Assembly (NCBI RefSeq): GCF_003570905.1
Contig: NZ_QXJM01000029.1
Coordinates: 248,001-312,000, forward strand
DNA length: 64,000 nt
From: Cohnella faecalis
Lineage (GTDB): Bacteria; Bacillota; Bacilli; Paenibacillales; Paenibacillaceae
Direction: 5' to 3'
This document shows, piece by piece, positions 43,571 through 52,182 of this stretch (its first letter is position 1; every line of letters starts with the position of its first letter). The notes below the pieces were generated by a model. It was not told the DNA's origin. It worked only from the letters and a program-made list of their open reading frames with translations, and searched no databases. Position numbers and translations under genes: made by a program.

Positions 43571-45940
43571 TTATTCGAGCTCGGCCACGGTTACTCCCGC
43601 GCCGCCTTCCCCGAACTGACCCAACCGATAGCTTTTCACGTGCTTGTGCCGACGCAAAAACTCCTGTATGCCCGTACGAAGCGCGCCCGTCCCCTTGCCG
43701 TGGATAATATAAACTTGCCCCAGGTTCGATAAGAAGGCTTCGTCCAGAAAACGGTCCACGTCCATAATCGCCTCGTCCAGCGTCGCACCGCGCAAGTCGA
43801 GCTCCGTTCGAATATCTTCGTCCCGCGTTCGTTTGACGGCCGTCGCCGCCTTTACCTGACGCTTCGGCGCTGCGGTGGCGTCTTTGCGAATCGGCTCCAA
43901 ATCCGTCAGCTTGACCTTCATCTTCATGATTCCGAGCTGAACGACCGCTTCGAGCGCGCCGGACAGCTCGACGACATGGCCTCTCTGGCCTCCCAGGCTG
44001 TAAACCTTCACTTCGTCGCCTGGCTCAAGCTTGGCCGGAGACGATCCGGGATCGCGCGTCGGCCGGGCCGCAGCCGCAGGTACGGCATCGTCCAGCCGCC
44101 TGCGCGCCTCGGTCAGCTTGTGATCCTTGACAGACGTCCCTTCCTCAAGGGCCAGCTTGCGAAGGTCCGCGATAATTTCCTCGGCCTCTCGCTTCGCCTT
44201 GGCTACGGACTGGCGCGCTTCCTCGCGAGCTTCGTCCAGCAGCTTAACCTTCTGCTCCTGGAAGCGCGTCCGTTCTTCGACGACTTGCGTTTGAAGCTTT
44301 TCCACTTCCAGGCGAAGCCGTTCCGCCAGCTGTCGCTCCGACTCCGCCCGTCGACGATCCAATTCGAGCGAGGCGATCATCGTATCGACCTTCAGCTCGT
44401 CCTCGCTAACTTCTCCTCTTGCGTGCTCGATAATGCTCTTCGGCAAACCGAGACGCTCGGCGATCGCGAACGCATTGCTTCGTCCGGGCACGCCGACCAA
44501 TAGCCGATAAGTCGGACGCAGCGTCGCAACGTCGAACTCCATGCTCGCGTTCGTAATGCCTTCGCGATTGTAGGCGTACGCTTTGAGCTCGCTATAGTGG
44601 GTCGTCGCAACGATTCGGCAGCCGATCTTGTGCAAATGCTCCAGAATGGCGATAGCCAGTGCCGAGCCTTCCGCCGGATCGGTTCCCGCCCCAAGCTCGT
44701 CAAGCAGGACGAGACTCTTCGGCGTCACTTGCCCGACCATGGAAATCAGATTGGTCATATGGCTGGAAAACGTGCTCAAGCTTTGCTCGATGCTCTGCTC
44801 GTCGCCGATATCGGCGAATATGGCGTCGAACACGCACAGCCGGCTGCCGTCGTCCGCCGGAACGAACAGCCCCGACATCGCCATTAAGCTGAGCAAGCCG
44901 ATCGTCTTCAGCGACACGGTTTTTCCGCCGGTATTCGGGCCGGTTACAATAATCGCCGAGTAATCTTCGCCGAGCTCCAGGTCGATCGGAACCGCTTGCT
45001 TGATTGGAATCAACGGATGCCGCGCCCTGCGAAGGTAAAGCCTGCCTTCGTCGTTTATTGCAGGAAGCGTTCCCAGATAAGCATTCGCGAGCGATGCCTT
45101 GGCAAAAATAAAATCGAGGCGACCGACCGTCTCGGCGTCTTCTATAAGCAGTCCCGCATGCTCTCCCGTTCTCGCGCTCAAATGGCGCAGAATGCGGTCG
45201 ATTTCCTTGTCCTCGCGAAGCTTAAGCTCGCGCAGCTTGTTGTTCAGCTGCAGCACCGCTTCCGGTTCGATGAACAGCGTCGCGCCGCTTCCCGATTGAT
45301 CGTGCACGATTCCGCCGAAGTGGGAGCGATATTCCTGCTTCACCGGAATGACATACCGATCGCCTCTCAGCGTAATGATGGCGTCCTGCAGCATTTTCTG
45401 TACGGACGACGAGCGAATGAGGCTTTCCAGCTTTTCGCGGGCGCGGCCTTCGCCGATTCGAATTTCGCGGCGCACGGTGGCGAGCTCCGGGCTTGCGGCG
45501 TCCAGCACGTCTCCTTGCTCGTCGATACAGCGGCGGATTTCATCCTCAAGCGGTTTGAATTCGGTCAATGGCTCGCATATATCTTCCAATAACGGAATGG
45601 CCGCCTCTTCCTTGACGGTGTGCACGTATCGCTTCAATCTGCGGATCCCGAATATGAATTGGGCGATATCCATTAACTCCGAAGGCTGCAGCATGCCTCC
45701 GAGCTTGGCTCGCGACAGCTGCGGACGCGCATCGGTAATTCCGCCGAAGGGCGCCGCGCCCTTGATCGCAACGGCGCGAACCGCCTCGTCGGTCTCGGCC
45801 AATCTTCTCTCCACTTCCCGCAAGTAGGGGGAAGGATATAACTGCTCCGCGTGCTCGCGCCCGAGACTTGTCGCGGTCGCTTCCGCGAGACGTCGGATTA
45901 TTTTGTCGTATTCGAGCGTATATAACGCCTTGTCGTTCAC
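43571..45940 (-). CDS. mutS2: MutS2 ATPase/endonuclease
   Basis: A 789-residue member of the MutS family without mismatch-recognition domain. In order: the core and lever region, the ATPase with Walker A GPNTGGKT (VTGPNTGGKTVSLKTIGLLS), SLSTFSSHMTNL, LLDELGAGTDPAEGSALAIA and TTHYSELKAYA, a long coiled coil (ERQLAERLRLEVEKLQTQVV), a KOW-like segment and the C-terminal Smr nuclease domain with LDLRGATLDEA and IIHGKGTGALR. MutS2 acts on recombination intermediates and stalled ribosomes in Bacillus. The GTG start (VNDKALYTLEYDK) follows GAGAGGAG; longer ORF readings are not supported. Confidence 0.95.
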   Translation of the reverse strand: MNDKALYTLEYDKIIRRLAEATATSLGREHAEQLYPSPYLREVERRLAETDEAVRAVAIKGAAPFGGITDARPQLSRAKLGGMLQPSELMDIAQFIFGIRRLKRYVHTVKEEAAIPLLEDICEPLTEFKPLEDEIRRCIDEQGDVLDAASPELATVRREIRIGEGRAREKLESLIRSSSVQKMLQDAIITLRGDRYVIPVKQEYRSHFGGIVHDQSGSGATLFIEPEAVLQLNNKLRELKLREDKEIDRILRHLSARTGEHAGLLIEDAETVGRLDFIFAKASLANAYLGTLPAINDEGRLYLRRARHPLIPIKQAVPIDLELGEDYSAIIVTGPNTGGKTVSLKTIGLLSLMAMSGLFVPADDGSRLCVFDAIFADIGDEQSIEQSLSTFSSHMTNLISMVGQVTPKSLVLLDELGAGTDPAEGSALAIAILEHLHKIGCRIVATTHYSELKAYAYNREGITNASMEFDVATLRPTYRLLVGVPGRSNAFAIAERLGLPKSIIEHARGEVSEDELKVDTMIASLELDRRRAESERQLAERLRLEVEKLQTQVVEERTRFQEQKVKLLDEAREEARQSVAKAKREAEEIIADLRKLALEEGTSVKDHKLTEARRRLDDAVPAAAARPTRDPGSSPAKLEPGDEVKVYSLGGQRGHVVELSGALEAVVQLGIMKMKVKLTDLEPIRKDATAAPKRQVKAATAVKRTRDEDIRTELDLRGATLDEAIMDVDRFLDEAFLSNLGQVYIIHGKGTGALRTGIQEFLRRHKHVKSYRLGQFGEGGAGVTVAELE

Positions 45941-46090
45941 GGCGAGTTCCAACTCCTCTCGACCCTTATTATAGCCGAACGCCCTTCGCTTGCGAAACCT
46001 TCCGCTCATACGGATCGAAACTCGGGATACACTAGGGGTAATACCGGCTGCATTACGGTAATTCCACAGTGTGCCAAGGAGGTAATCGAA

Positions 46091-46453
46091 ATGTCGTTTC
46101 TCGGTCATGTCGTCCGTTTTATCGTATCCGCTATCGTGCTCGTGATCGTCGGATACATCGTACCTAACTTTGCCGTAGGCGGCTTCTGGAGCGCGCTGCT
46201 GCTTGCTCTGGTTATCGCCGTGCTGGGATGGATCATCGAAGGGATTTTCGGCCGCAAAGTAACCCCTTTCGGTCGCGGAATCGTCGGCTTTCTCGCCAGC
46301 GCGCTCGTCATTTGGTTAGCGCAATTCGTCGTTGGAGGCGTTCATGTTTCCATTCTCGGCGCCTTGCTGGCCGCGCTCGTCATCGGGATCATCGACCTGT
46401 TCATACCGGTCGCCAATCCGTTCCGCGCTGGAACTGACAGGCATCGCGACTAG
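46091..46453 (+). CDS. Phage-holin-superfamily small membrane protein (YvlD-like)
   Basis: A 120-residue protein with four hydrophobic helices (FIVSAIVLVIVGYIVPNFAV, LLLALVIAVLGWIIEGIFG, IVGFLASALVIWLAQFVVGG and LGALLAALVIGIIDLFIP) and a short charged tail. The pattern is that of the YvlD/holin superfamily IV proteins found outside prophages. GGAGG precedes the ATG. No lysis genes are near, so a prophage origin is unlikely. A terminator follows. Divergent from mutS2. Confidence 0.75.
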   Translation: MSFLGHVVRFIVSAIVLVIVGYIVPNFAVGGFWSALLLALVIAVLGWIIEGIFGRKVTPFGRGIVGFLASALVIWLAQFVVGGVHVSILGALLAALVIGIIDLFIPVANPFRAGTDRHRD

Positions 46454-46494
46454 CGGCGCGGACCATTAGCGTCGACAGGCGCTATTCGACGACA

Positions 46495-46545
46495 GGGGCT
46501 GCCGATCAGGTCTATCCGGACCTGGCGGGCAGCCCCCTTTTGTGC
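46495..46545 (+). terminator. Terminator after the YvlD-like gene
   Basis: GGGGCTGCC pairs with GGCAGCCCC around an inner GGTC/GGACC stem and is followed by CTTTTG. Confidence 0.75.
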
Positions 46546-46812
46546 GATGTATACTACGTGCTCCCACTATTGGCGCTCGATGACCGACTTTCGCGAGATG
46601 TATGGGACGTGCTCCCACTGTTGGCGCTCGATGACCGACTTTCGCGAGATGTATGGGACGTGCTCCCACTGTTGGCTCTCGATGACCGACTTTCCCGAGA
46701 TGTATGGGACGTGCTCCCACTGTTGGCGCTCGATGACCGACTTCCATACGATGTGTGTCACGTGCTCCCACTGTTGGCGCTCGATGACCGACTTTCCCGA
46801 GATGTATGGGAG
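46543..46812. repeat. 51-bp tandem repeat array B (5 copies)
   Basis: Five head-to-tail units with CTCCCACT at 46561, 46612, 46663, 46714 and 46765, i.e. exactly 51 bp apart. The unit starts GGGACGTGCTCCCACTGTTG and ends CGCGAGATGTAT, aligning without gaps to array A (31 of 51 identical by eye). It lies between a terminator and the next promoter region; no coding signal is seen. Confidence 0.9.
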
Positions 46813-46910
46813 ACCACACAAAATTCACCAACTCGTAACCTTTCGGCTGATAGGATAACGGCAAATTATGCTACAATCAGGAAGAAAACCGTTACCGAAA
46901 GGGGATTGTT

Positions 46911-47294
46911 ATGAAGAGCAAGCTGTTCCTGTTCCTTACGATTATTGCCTTGGCGTTCGCCCTCGCTGCGTGCGGAAGCAAAAAAGAGAATTCCGGCGCA
47001 TCGCCGTCGTCTGCCGAAACACCGGTTGCCGCATCCGCTGAAGTGGTCATCAAAGCGCAATCGTGGGAATTTGATAAAGCCGAATACGAGGTGCCTGCAA
47101 ACACCCCGGTCAAAATCACGATCGAAAACACGAAGGGCGCGCACGGAATCAAAGTCGACGGAACCGACATCGATATCGGTCCGGGCAAGGAATCCCAGGT
47201 TGTCACCTTGGAGCCGGGCACGTACGACTTTTCCTGCAGCATTATGTGCGGCTCCGGACATCGCAAGATGGTCGGCAAGCTGATCGTTAAATAA
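46911..47294 (+). CDS. CuA-like cupredoxin lipoprotein
   Basis: A 127-residue exported lipoprotein. The signal peptide MKSKLFLFLTIIALAFALAA ends at lipobox Cys21. After a Ser/Ala-rich linker comes a single cupredoxin domain resembling the soluble part of cytochrome oxidase subunit II: an upstream histidine in GAHGIKV and the cluster CSIMCGSGHRKM, which has the Cys-x3-Cys-x3-His-x2-Met spacing of a CuA site. No oxidase subunit gene is nearby, so it may be an electron carrier or copper donor. GGGGAT precedes the ATG. Confidence 0.85.
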   Translation: MKSKLFLFLTIIALAFALAACGSKKENSGASPSSAETPVAASAEVVIKAQSWEFDKAEYEVPANTPVKITIENTKGAHGIKVDGTDIDIGPGKESQVVTLEPGTYDFSCSIMCGSGHRKMVGKLIVK

Positions 47295-47314
47295 ATTTCG
47301 ACCGATCTCCAGGC

Positions 47315-47353
47315 AAACCGCCCGGAAGCCTCGCGCTTCCGGGCGGTTTTTTG
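47315..47353 (+). terminator. Rho-independent terminator of the cupredoxin gene
   Basis: A perfect AACCGCCCGGAAG/CTTCCGGGCGGTT stem with T6 tail. Confidence 0.9.
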
Positions 47354-47439
47354 TGACTATCAGAAATTATAAACCGAGCCGGACTAGCACCGAATGATCG
47401 ATGGACGATCCGCGCGCCAAGCCTAGCCCGACGTTCAAC

Positions 47440-47640
47440 TGCAAAACATACCTTTATTTTGAGGATAATCGGTAAGCAAACGGTATTACCTGTAAAAGGT
47501 ACATTTACATAAAGCGCTTTTAGCGTTCAGCACCGAAATGGCAAAAAATAACGGTGCTTTTTGCAGTTCAATCTCAGCGGTGTAGCTCTAAGGGATGAAT
47601 AGCGGTATCTACTGCAGTTAATCCAAAACTTCGACGTACA
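47440..47640. repeat. Degenerate 51-bp periodic sequence before the glycan cluster
   Basis: The 435-bp gap before the first glycosyltransferase lacks a gene. Weak repeats are spaced 51 bp: TGCAAAACATAC at 47440 and TGTAAAAGGTAC at 47491, and TGCAGTT at 47562 and 47613 with flanking ATAACGGT/ATAGCGGT at 47548 and 47599. The copies are diverged but keep the period of the other arrays. The last part (47640-47729) should hold the promoter of the following gene; none was clear. Confidence 0.5.
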
Positions 47641-47729
47641 AAGGACTTCGAAAGCGTATTTGCTTGGTTCCCTCTTCTTCTTCTCCGCATATAACGTGAA
47701 TATAGATCTCGTTCGAAGGAGAAGGATGC

Positions 47730-48977
47730 ATGAAGATTTTGCTCGCTACCTTTTGGCCGATCCCTCAGGCGGGAAGGATCTGGCCGTTCATGCTCCAGTT
47801 AAAAGCTCAGCTCGAACGAAGAGGGCACACAGTCGACTTGCTAGGCTCCGGCGTTGACGAGGACAACGTTTACGCATACATCGTGAACGAAGACCGGAGA
47901 ATCTATCTCAACAAGCTGCTGCCGCTGCTTAAATCCCGCGATTCCCCCCACCTCTCTCCCTCCCGGCAGGACAACGACTTGATTGGCTTCGCCGAAAATC
48001 GGCGCAGCCTTTACGAGCTTTCCGCCGTCTATCTCGGCCTCGACGATTACGATCTCATTCATACGCAGGACTTTATTTCGACTTCTTGCATCCACCGGGT
48101 CAGGCCGGCCAAGTCCGCCATCGTAGCCACTTTCCATAGCAGCGTCGCGCATGAAATTCGCCGGCATCTCCGAACGTCCGGCAATCCGGAAACGGAGCTT
48201 CTCGCACGCGCGCTGTACAACGATCTGGAGCGAAACAGCGTGCCGGATGCGGAAGTCATGCACGTGCCGAACTTTTGGCTACGCGACATTCTGACCGGAG
48301 AGCTCCGATTGCCCAAAGAGCAAATACGCGTATTTCAGTACGGCTACGACACGGATAGCTTCATGAATCCTGCGGTCAGCGCCGAGCGAATCCAAAAGCC
48401 GGCAGGAAAAAAAGTGATCCTCTATATCGGCAAGCTGGTCGAATTGAAGGGACTCCGCTTTTTGATCGACGCCCTCTCCTCCTTAAAGAAAATAAGAAAA
48501 GACTGGGTCTTATGGATAGTCGGCGAAGGAGAAAGGCAAGCGCACCTTCGGGAAAAAAGCGCCGTAGCCAACCTAGGGGACGACATCGTCTTCTGGGGTA
48601 AAAAAGACAACGTCCTTCCTTTTTTGAAACGGGCGGATATTTTCGTACTGCCGAGCTTGATTGAAAACCAGCCTCTAGCCTTGATCGAAGCACAGCTGAT
48701 GGGCATCCCGTCCGTCGTCAGCGATGTCGGCGGACTTCCGGAGATGGTGCGCGACGGCAAAACCGGGCTGCTCGTTCCTCCCGAAGATCCCGACGCCCTC
48801 TGCAATCAACTGAATCTGCTGCTTGCGGATAACAGGCTCAGACTTCGAATGGGCGCAAAGGCAAAAAGTCACGCGCTGGTCCATTGGTCGCTCGATCAAA
48901 TGATCCTTCGAATTCTCGACGCCTATCGGGAAGCCCTCAACAAACGCAAGGAGGCAGGCAGGCATAGAACGATTTGA
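47730..48977 (+). CDS. GT4-family glycosyltransferase
   Basis: A 415-residue GT-B glycosyltransferase. The N-terminal domain starts MKILLATFWPIPQAGRIWPF, and the C-terminal sugar-nucleotide domain has LYIGKLVELKGLRFLIDALS, LWIVGEGERQ, FVLPSLIENQPLALIEAQLM and SVVSDVGGLPEMVRDGKTGL, the E-x7-E type motif of GT4. It has the same N-terminal WP motif as the GT4 paralogue on the opposite strand of this cluster (LWPYVKELK). It is probably involved in surface polysaccharide assembly. Followed after 18 bp by an epimerase gene. Confidence 0.88.
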   Translation: MKILLATFWPIPQAGRIWPFMLQLKAQLERRGHTVDLLGSGVDEDNVYAYIVNEDRRIYLNKLLPLLKSRDSPHLSPSRQDNDLIGFAENRRSLYELSAVYLGLDDYDLIHTQDFISTSCIHRVRPAKSAIVATFHSSVAHEIRRHLRTSGNPETELLARALYNDLERNSVPDAEVMHVPNFWLRDILTGELRLPKEQIRVFQYGYDTDSFMNPAVSAERIQKPAGKKVILYIGKLVELKGLRFLIDALSSLKKIRKDWVLWIVGEGERQAHLREKSAVANLGDDIVFWGKKDNVLPFLKRADIFVLPSLIENQPLALIEAQLMGIPSVVSDVGGLPEMVRDGKTGLLVPPEDPDALCNQLNLLLADNRLRLRMGAKAKSHALVHWSLDQMILRILDAYREALNKRKEAGRHRTI

Positions 48978-48995
48978 TCGAACAGCCGACGCTTC

Positions 48996-49907
48996 ATGAA
49001 AGCTGTCGTGACCGGCGGAGCCGGTTTTATCGGATCGCATCTCGTCGATGCGTTGATTGGCCTGTCATTCGACGAGGTGCATGTCATTGACGACCTGTCT
49101 TCAGGCTCCATGCACATCCATCCTGCGGCGGCTTTCCACAGGCTCGATATCCGCAGCGAAGCTTGCAGAGAAGCTATTATCGGCACAAAGCCGGATGTTG
49201 TCTTTCATCTGGCCGCGCAAATGGACGTCTCCCGTTCGATTGCCGATCCCAAGCACGATGCCGAAGTGAATATCGCGGGGACGATCAACCTTTTGGAAGC
49301 TTGCAGATTAGCCTCCGTACCCAAATTTATTTTCGCTTCGACAAGCGCCGTCTACGGAAACCTGCAAAAAAGCCGAATGACCGAAGCCGATCCCGTCCAT
49401 CCGATATCCTATTACGGACTGTCGAAACTGTCCGCCGAATCTTATATTCGCATCTACTCGGAGCTTTACGGTCTTTCCTACACGATTCTCCGATACGCTA
49501 ACGTATACGGTCCTCGTCAAACTCCGAAAGGGGAAGGCGGCGTTATCGCGGTTTTCGCGAACAAGATCAAAGCGGGCGACGCTCTTCCCGTCCATGGAGA
49601 CGGCGAGCAAACCCGCGACTTTATCTATGTGAGCGACATCGTTCGCGCCAATATTGCCGCCATCGACGAAGGGCACCGGGAAACGATTCAGGTGGGCACG
49701 GCCCGCGGAACTTCTATCAACGAGTTGATCAAAGCCTTGTCCGAAATTCGCGGCGAGAAGCTGACGGCTAAACACGGCCCCGAACGAATCGGAGACATCA
49801 AGATCAGCTGCCTGGACAACCGCAAAGCAAAAAAGCTTCTTCGCTGGAAGCCGCAAACCGATCTGAAAGAAGGACTGCTCGCAACGCTTCGCGCGTCACT
49901 CGATTGA
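48996..49907 (+). CDS. NAD-dependent nucleotide-sugar epimerase
   Basis: A 303-residue extended SDR enzyme. The Rossmann motif is TGGAGFIGSHLVDAL, the active site is in FASTSAVYGN and YYGLSKLSAE (YxxxK), followed by LRYANVYGPRQ and DFIYVSDIVRANI. It resembles UDP-glucose/UDP-N-acetylglucosamine 4-epimerases; the real substrate is not determinable. The frame starts 19 bp after the GT4 stop and is followed by another sugar-modifying enzyme on the same strand. Confidence 0.85.
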   Translation: MKAVVTGGAGFIGSHLVDALIGLSFDEVHVIDDLSSGSMHIHPAAAFHRLDIRSEACREAIIGTKPDVVFHLAAQMDVSRSIADPKHDAEVNIAGTINLLEACRLASVPKFIFASTSAVYGNLQKSRMTEADPVHPISYYGLSKLSAESYIRIYSELYGLSYTILRYANVYGPRQTPKGEGGVIAVFANKIKAGDALPVHGDGEQTRDFIYVSDIVRANIAAIDEGHRETIQVGTARGTSINELIKALSEIRGEKLTAKHGPERIGDIKISCLDNRKAKKLLRWKPQTDLKEGLLATLRASLD

Positions 49908-49934
49908 ATAAGATAATGATGGAGGTGATCCGCA

Positions 49935-50915
49935 ATGTTCGAAAACAAAAACATTCTCGTTACCGGAGGAACAGGCTCATTGGGGTTCTCGCTCGTCCGT
50001 AAGCTGCTTGGCCGCAAGCCGAACAAAGTCGTCGTTTTCTCCCGCAACGAATCGGCGCAATTTTTCATGAAGAATGAGCTTCAAGATCATCACTTGCAAT
50101 TTGTAAGAGGCGACATCCGAGACAAAAATTCGCTCCTGCAAGTATGCAAAGGGATCGATTACGTCTTTCATCTGGCCGCGCTCAAGCATGTGTCTATTTG
50201 CGAGGAGCTGCCTCTGGAAGCTCACCAATCGATCGTCATAGGCACACAGAACGTCATAGATGCCGCCATCGCGAACAAAGTAAAAAAAGTCATTCACATG
50301 TCGACGGTCAAAGCGGCCAATCCGAACGGCGTCTACGGGATGAGCAAATCGATCGGCGAGAAGCTGATCATTAACGCCAATCTGGAGCCGTCGGAGACCC
50401 GGTTTATAATCGTGCGGGGTGGAAACGTGCTGGGGGCAAGCGACAGCGTCGCGGTCCAGATCAAGCGGCAAATTGCAAGCAGCGAACCGATCGGAATTAC
50501 CGATTTGCGAATGACCCGTTTCTTTCTTACGCCGCAGGAGGCCAGCGGATTGCTCGTCAAATCGGCCATCGTCGGCCAAGGCGGAGAGACGTTCGTCTTG
50601 AACATGCGCGCTTGCAAAATTACGGATCTGGCCGAAGTAATGAAAGACAAGGACGGCCGCTCCTTGCGGCTGGTCGAAACCGGAATACGGCCGGGGGAAA
50701 AACTGCACGATATATTGCTGACCGATGACGAGCTCCAGCGAGCCATCGTCTTCTCCCCGGAATTGTTCGTCATCTTGCCCACGATCGACGCTCCCGGCTT
50801 GCAGGAATTTTACAGCGACAACACCCCTCTGTTCGAAGGAAACTTCCGCAGCGACAATCAGGAGCCAATGACCAAAAAGGAAATTCGCCAAATGCTCGCC
50901 GAGGGCGAGTTTTGA
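49935..50915 (+). CDS. Polysaccharide-biosynthesis SDR, PseB/CapD-like
   Basis: A 326-residue SDR of the UDP-GlcNAc 4,6-dehydratase/5-epimerase group. GGTGSLGFSLVRKLL is the NAD motif, with FVRGDIRDKNSL, FHLAALKHVSICE, MSTVKAANPNGVYGMSKSIG and IRPGEKLHDILL typical of PseB/FlaA1-like proteins. In characterised members the active site reads T-D-K; here it is T124-V125-K126 with Tyr134 and Lys138 retained, so the catalytic aspartate is replaced. The enzyme may have a changed reaction. GGAGG is 9 bp before the ATG. Confidence 0.82.
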   Translation: MFENKNILVTGGTGSLGFSLVRKLLGRKPNKVVVFSRNESAQFFMKNELQDHHLQFVRGDIRDKNSLLQVCKGIDYVFHLAALKHVSICEELPLEAHQSIVIGTQNVIDAAIANKVKKVIHMSTVKAANPNGVYGMSKSIGEKLIINANLEPSETRFIIVRGGNVLGASDSVAVQIKRQIASSEPIGITDLRMTRFFLTPQEASGLLVKSAIVGQGGETFVLNMRACKITDLAEVMKDKDGRSLRLVETGIRPGEKLHDILLTDDELQRAIVFSPELFVILPTIDAPGLQEFYSDNTPLFEGNFRSDNQEPMTKKEIRQMLAEGEF

Positions 50916-50932
50916 AGGCTTCGAAGCCAAGC

Positions 50933-50998
50933 GAAGCGCCTTGCCTGGAGCCGGTTATAACGTAATCGTTATACAACCGAGTCCTTGCAAGGCGCTTC
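50933..50998. terminator. Long hairpin between convergent sugar genes
   Basis: GAAGCGCCTTGC pairs with GCAAGGCGCTTC, and an inner CGGTTATAACG/CGTTATACAACCG stem lies within. It probably terminates transcription from both sides, though U tracts are short. Confidence 0.6.
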
Positions 50999-51009
50999 TC
51001 AAGGTGCGC

Positions 51010-52170
51010 TTATTTTGGGAACAGCTTTTGGATCAACGTCGTTTTGAACTCCTTGATTTTTTCCCATAAGGGTGCGAGAAATCGCTTTTTCCACGACGGC
51101 TTCCCCAGCAAGCTCGTTGCTGCGCTTTCCGCCGGCACAAGCGTCAACGATTCGCTCCCCTGTTCGATGATCGGCTCCCCTTCATCCGCGTCCTCCTCTT
51201 CATTCGGCTCCTGAATGAAACCGTTTATTATCGGCTCATGGACAACCATTGGGTGAAAAGTGAGCTGCGCAGCCGGCTGGTTTGCTTCGTGCCGAAGAAT
51301 TTTCTCGTAACCCCAAGGAATAGCTATCAATTGGTCGTAGCCGCTATCTTTCAAATCCTGTTTATACTGATTTACGAGATTTTGCACGTTTCCGTTTTTG
51401 GAGGCATGCAGCTCGATGCTTTTATCCAGCCATCTCCCCATTCCGGAAAAGTGAAAGAAGACGAGCGGATTGCCGCCTACGGTTAAGCCGCCCTTGGAAT
51501 CCCGCTTCAGCTTGCGCTGCGAAAGATTCCAGCTGGCCACATGATAGGCGGGATCTCGCAAAATATAAACTCCCTTAAAAAAGCAGGGCGCCAGATTAAG
51601 CCACTTTTGATCTCCGAAAAGCCCTCTATTGTAATCGACTACGGCATGATCGCGGCATCTCGCCGACCACCAAGCCAGAAATCGTCTCGACTCCGCCGTT
51701 TTGCTCAGCGCGATGAAGCCGACCTGGAATACGCCGTTCTTCAAGTTGACCAATTCTTCCGCAGCGGCATCCGGGTGATTCTGAGGCTTCGCGCGATGAG
51801 GGGTAAAAAGAATGTTATGGCGGTTCAGCAGCTCGTCAAGCTTTGAAAAAGAGCCGTAAATACGGGAATCGGCATCCATGTAAACAAACTTGGTTTCGTT
51901 GGCGTAACGGTCGAATGCGTGCTGCAATAAATAAGGCTTGATGATTCCGGAAAGCTCGTATATGTTTTTGCTGGCAATATGCCGTTTGAAATCGGGTATG
52001 CCCAGCTCCTTGATCAATACGACATCGTCGAAGCCCGTCGCTTCCGGATGAATTTCGTTCTCCATCAAGCACAATACGAATTTGCAGCCTTTCACATGCG
52101 CTTTGGCCGATTTCGCCAGCACTTTCGCGAATGCGAGGTGATTGGCGGCTGTAACGGTACATATTATCAT
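51010..52170 (-). CDS. GT8-like glycosyltransferase, paralogue 1
   Basis: A 386-residue protein with a putative GT-A fold: IICTVTAANHLAFAKVLAKS, KPYLLQHAFDRYANETKFVY, a D-x-D motif MDADSRIYG, GVFQVGFIALSKTAESRRFL, GLFGDQKWLNLAP and NPLVFFHFSGMGRWLD. The ATG at 52170 is preferred since GGAGG lies 8 bp upstream and overlaps an earlier GTG. A C-terminal extension of about 110 residues contains an acidic run (EPNEEEDADEGEP) and a basic end; the paralogue at 55.9-56.9 kb lacks it. It lies immediately after a GT4 gene. Confidence 0.78.
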   Translation of the reverse strand: MIICTVTAANHLAFAKVLAKSAKAHVKGCKFVLCLMENEIHPEATGFDDVVLIKELGIPDFKRHIASKNIYELSGIIKPYLLQHAFDRYANETKFVYMDADSRIYGSFSKLDELLNRHNILFTPHRAKPQNHPDAAAEELVNLKNGVFQVGFIALSKTAESRRFLAWWSARCRDHAVVDYNRGLFGDQKWLNLAPCFFKGVYILRDPAYHVASWNLSQRKLKRDSKGGLTVGGNPLVFFHFSGMGRWLDKSIELHASKNGNVQNLVNQYKQDLKDSGYDQLIAIPWGYEKILRHEANQPAAQLTFHPMVVHEPIINGFIQEPNEEEDADEGEPIIEQGSESLTLVPAESAATSLLGKPSWKKRFLAPLWEKIKEFKTTLIQKLFPK

Positions 52171-52182
52171 GGAATTCACCTC

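Noticed and set aside
46091..46453. Prophage holin
   Set aside because: The four-helix protein belongs to a chromosomal YvlD-like family; no endolysin or other phage genes are near.
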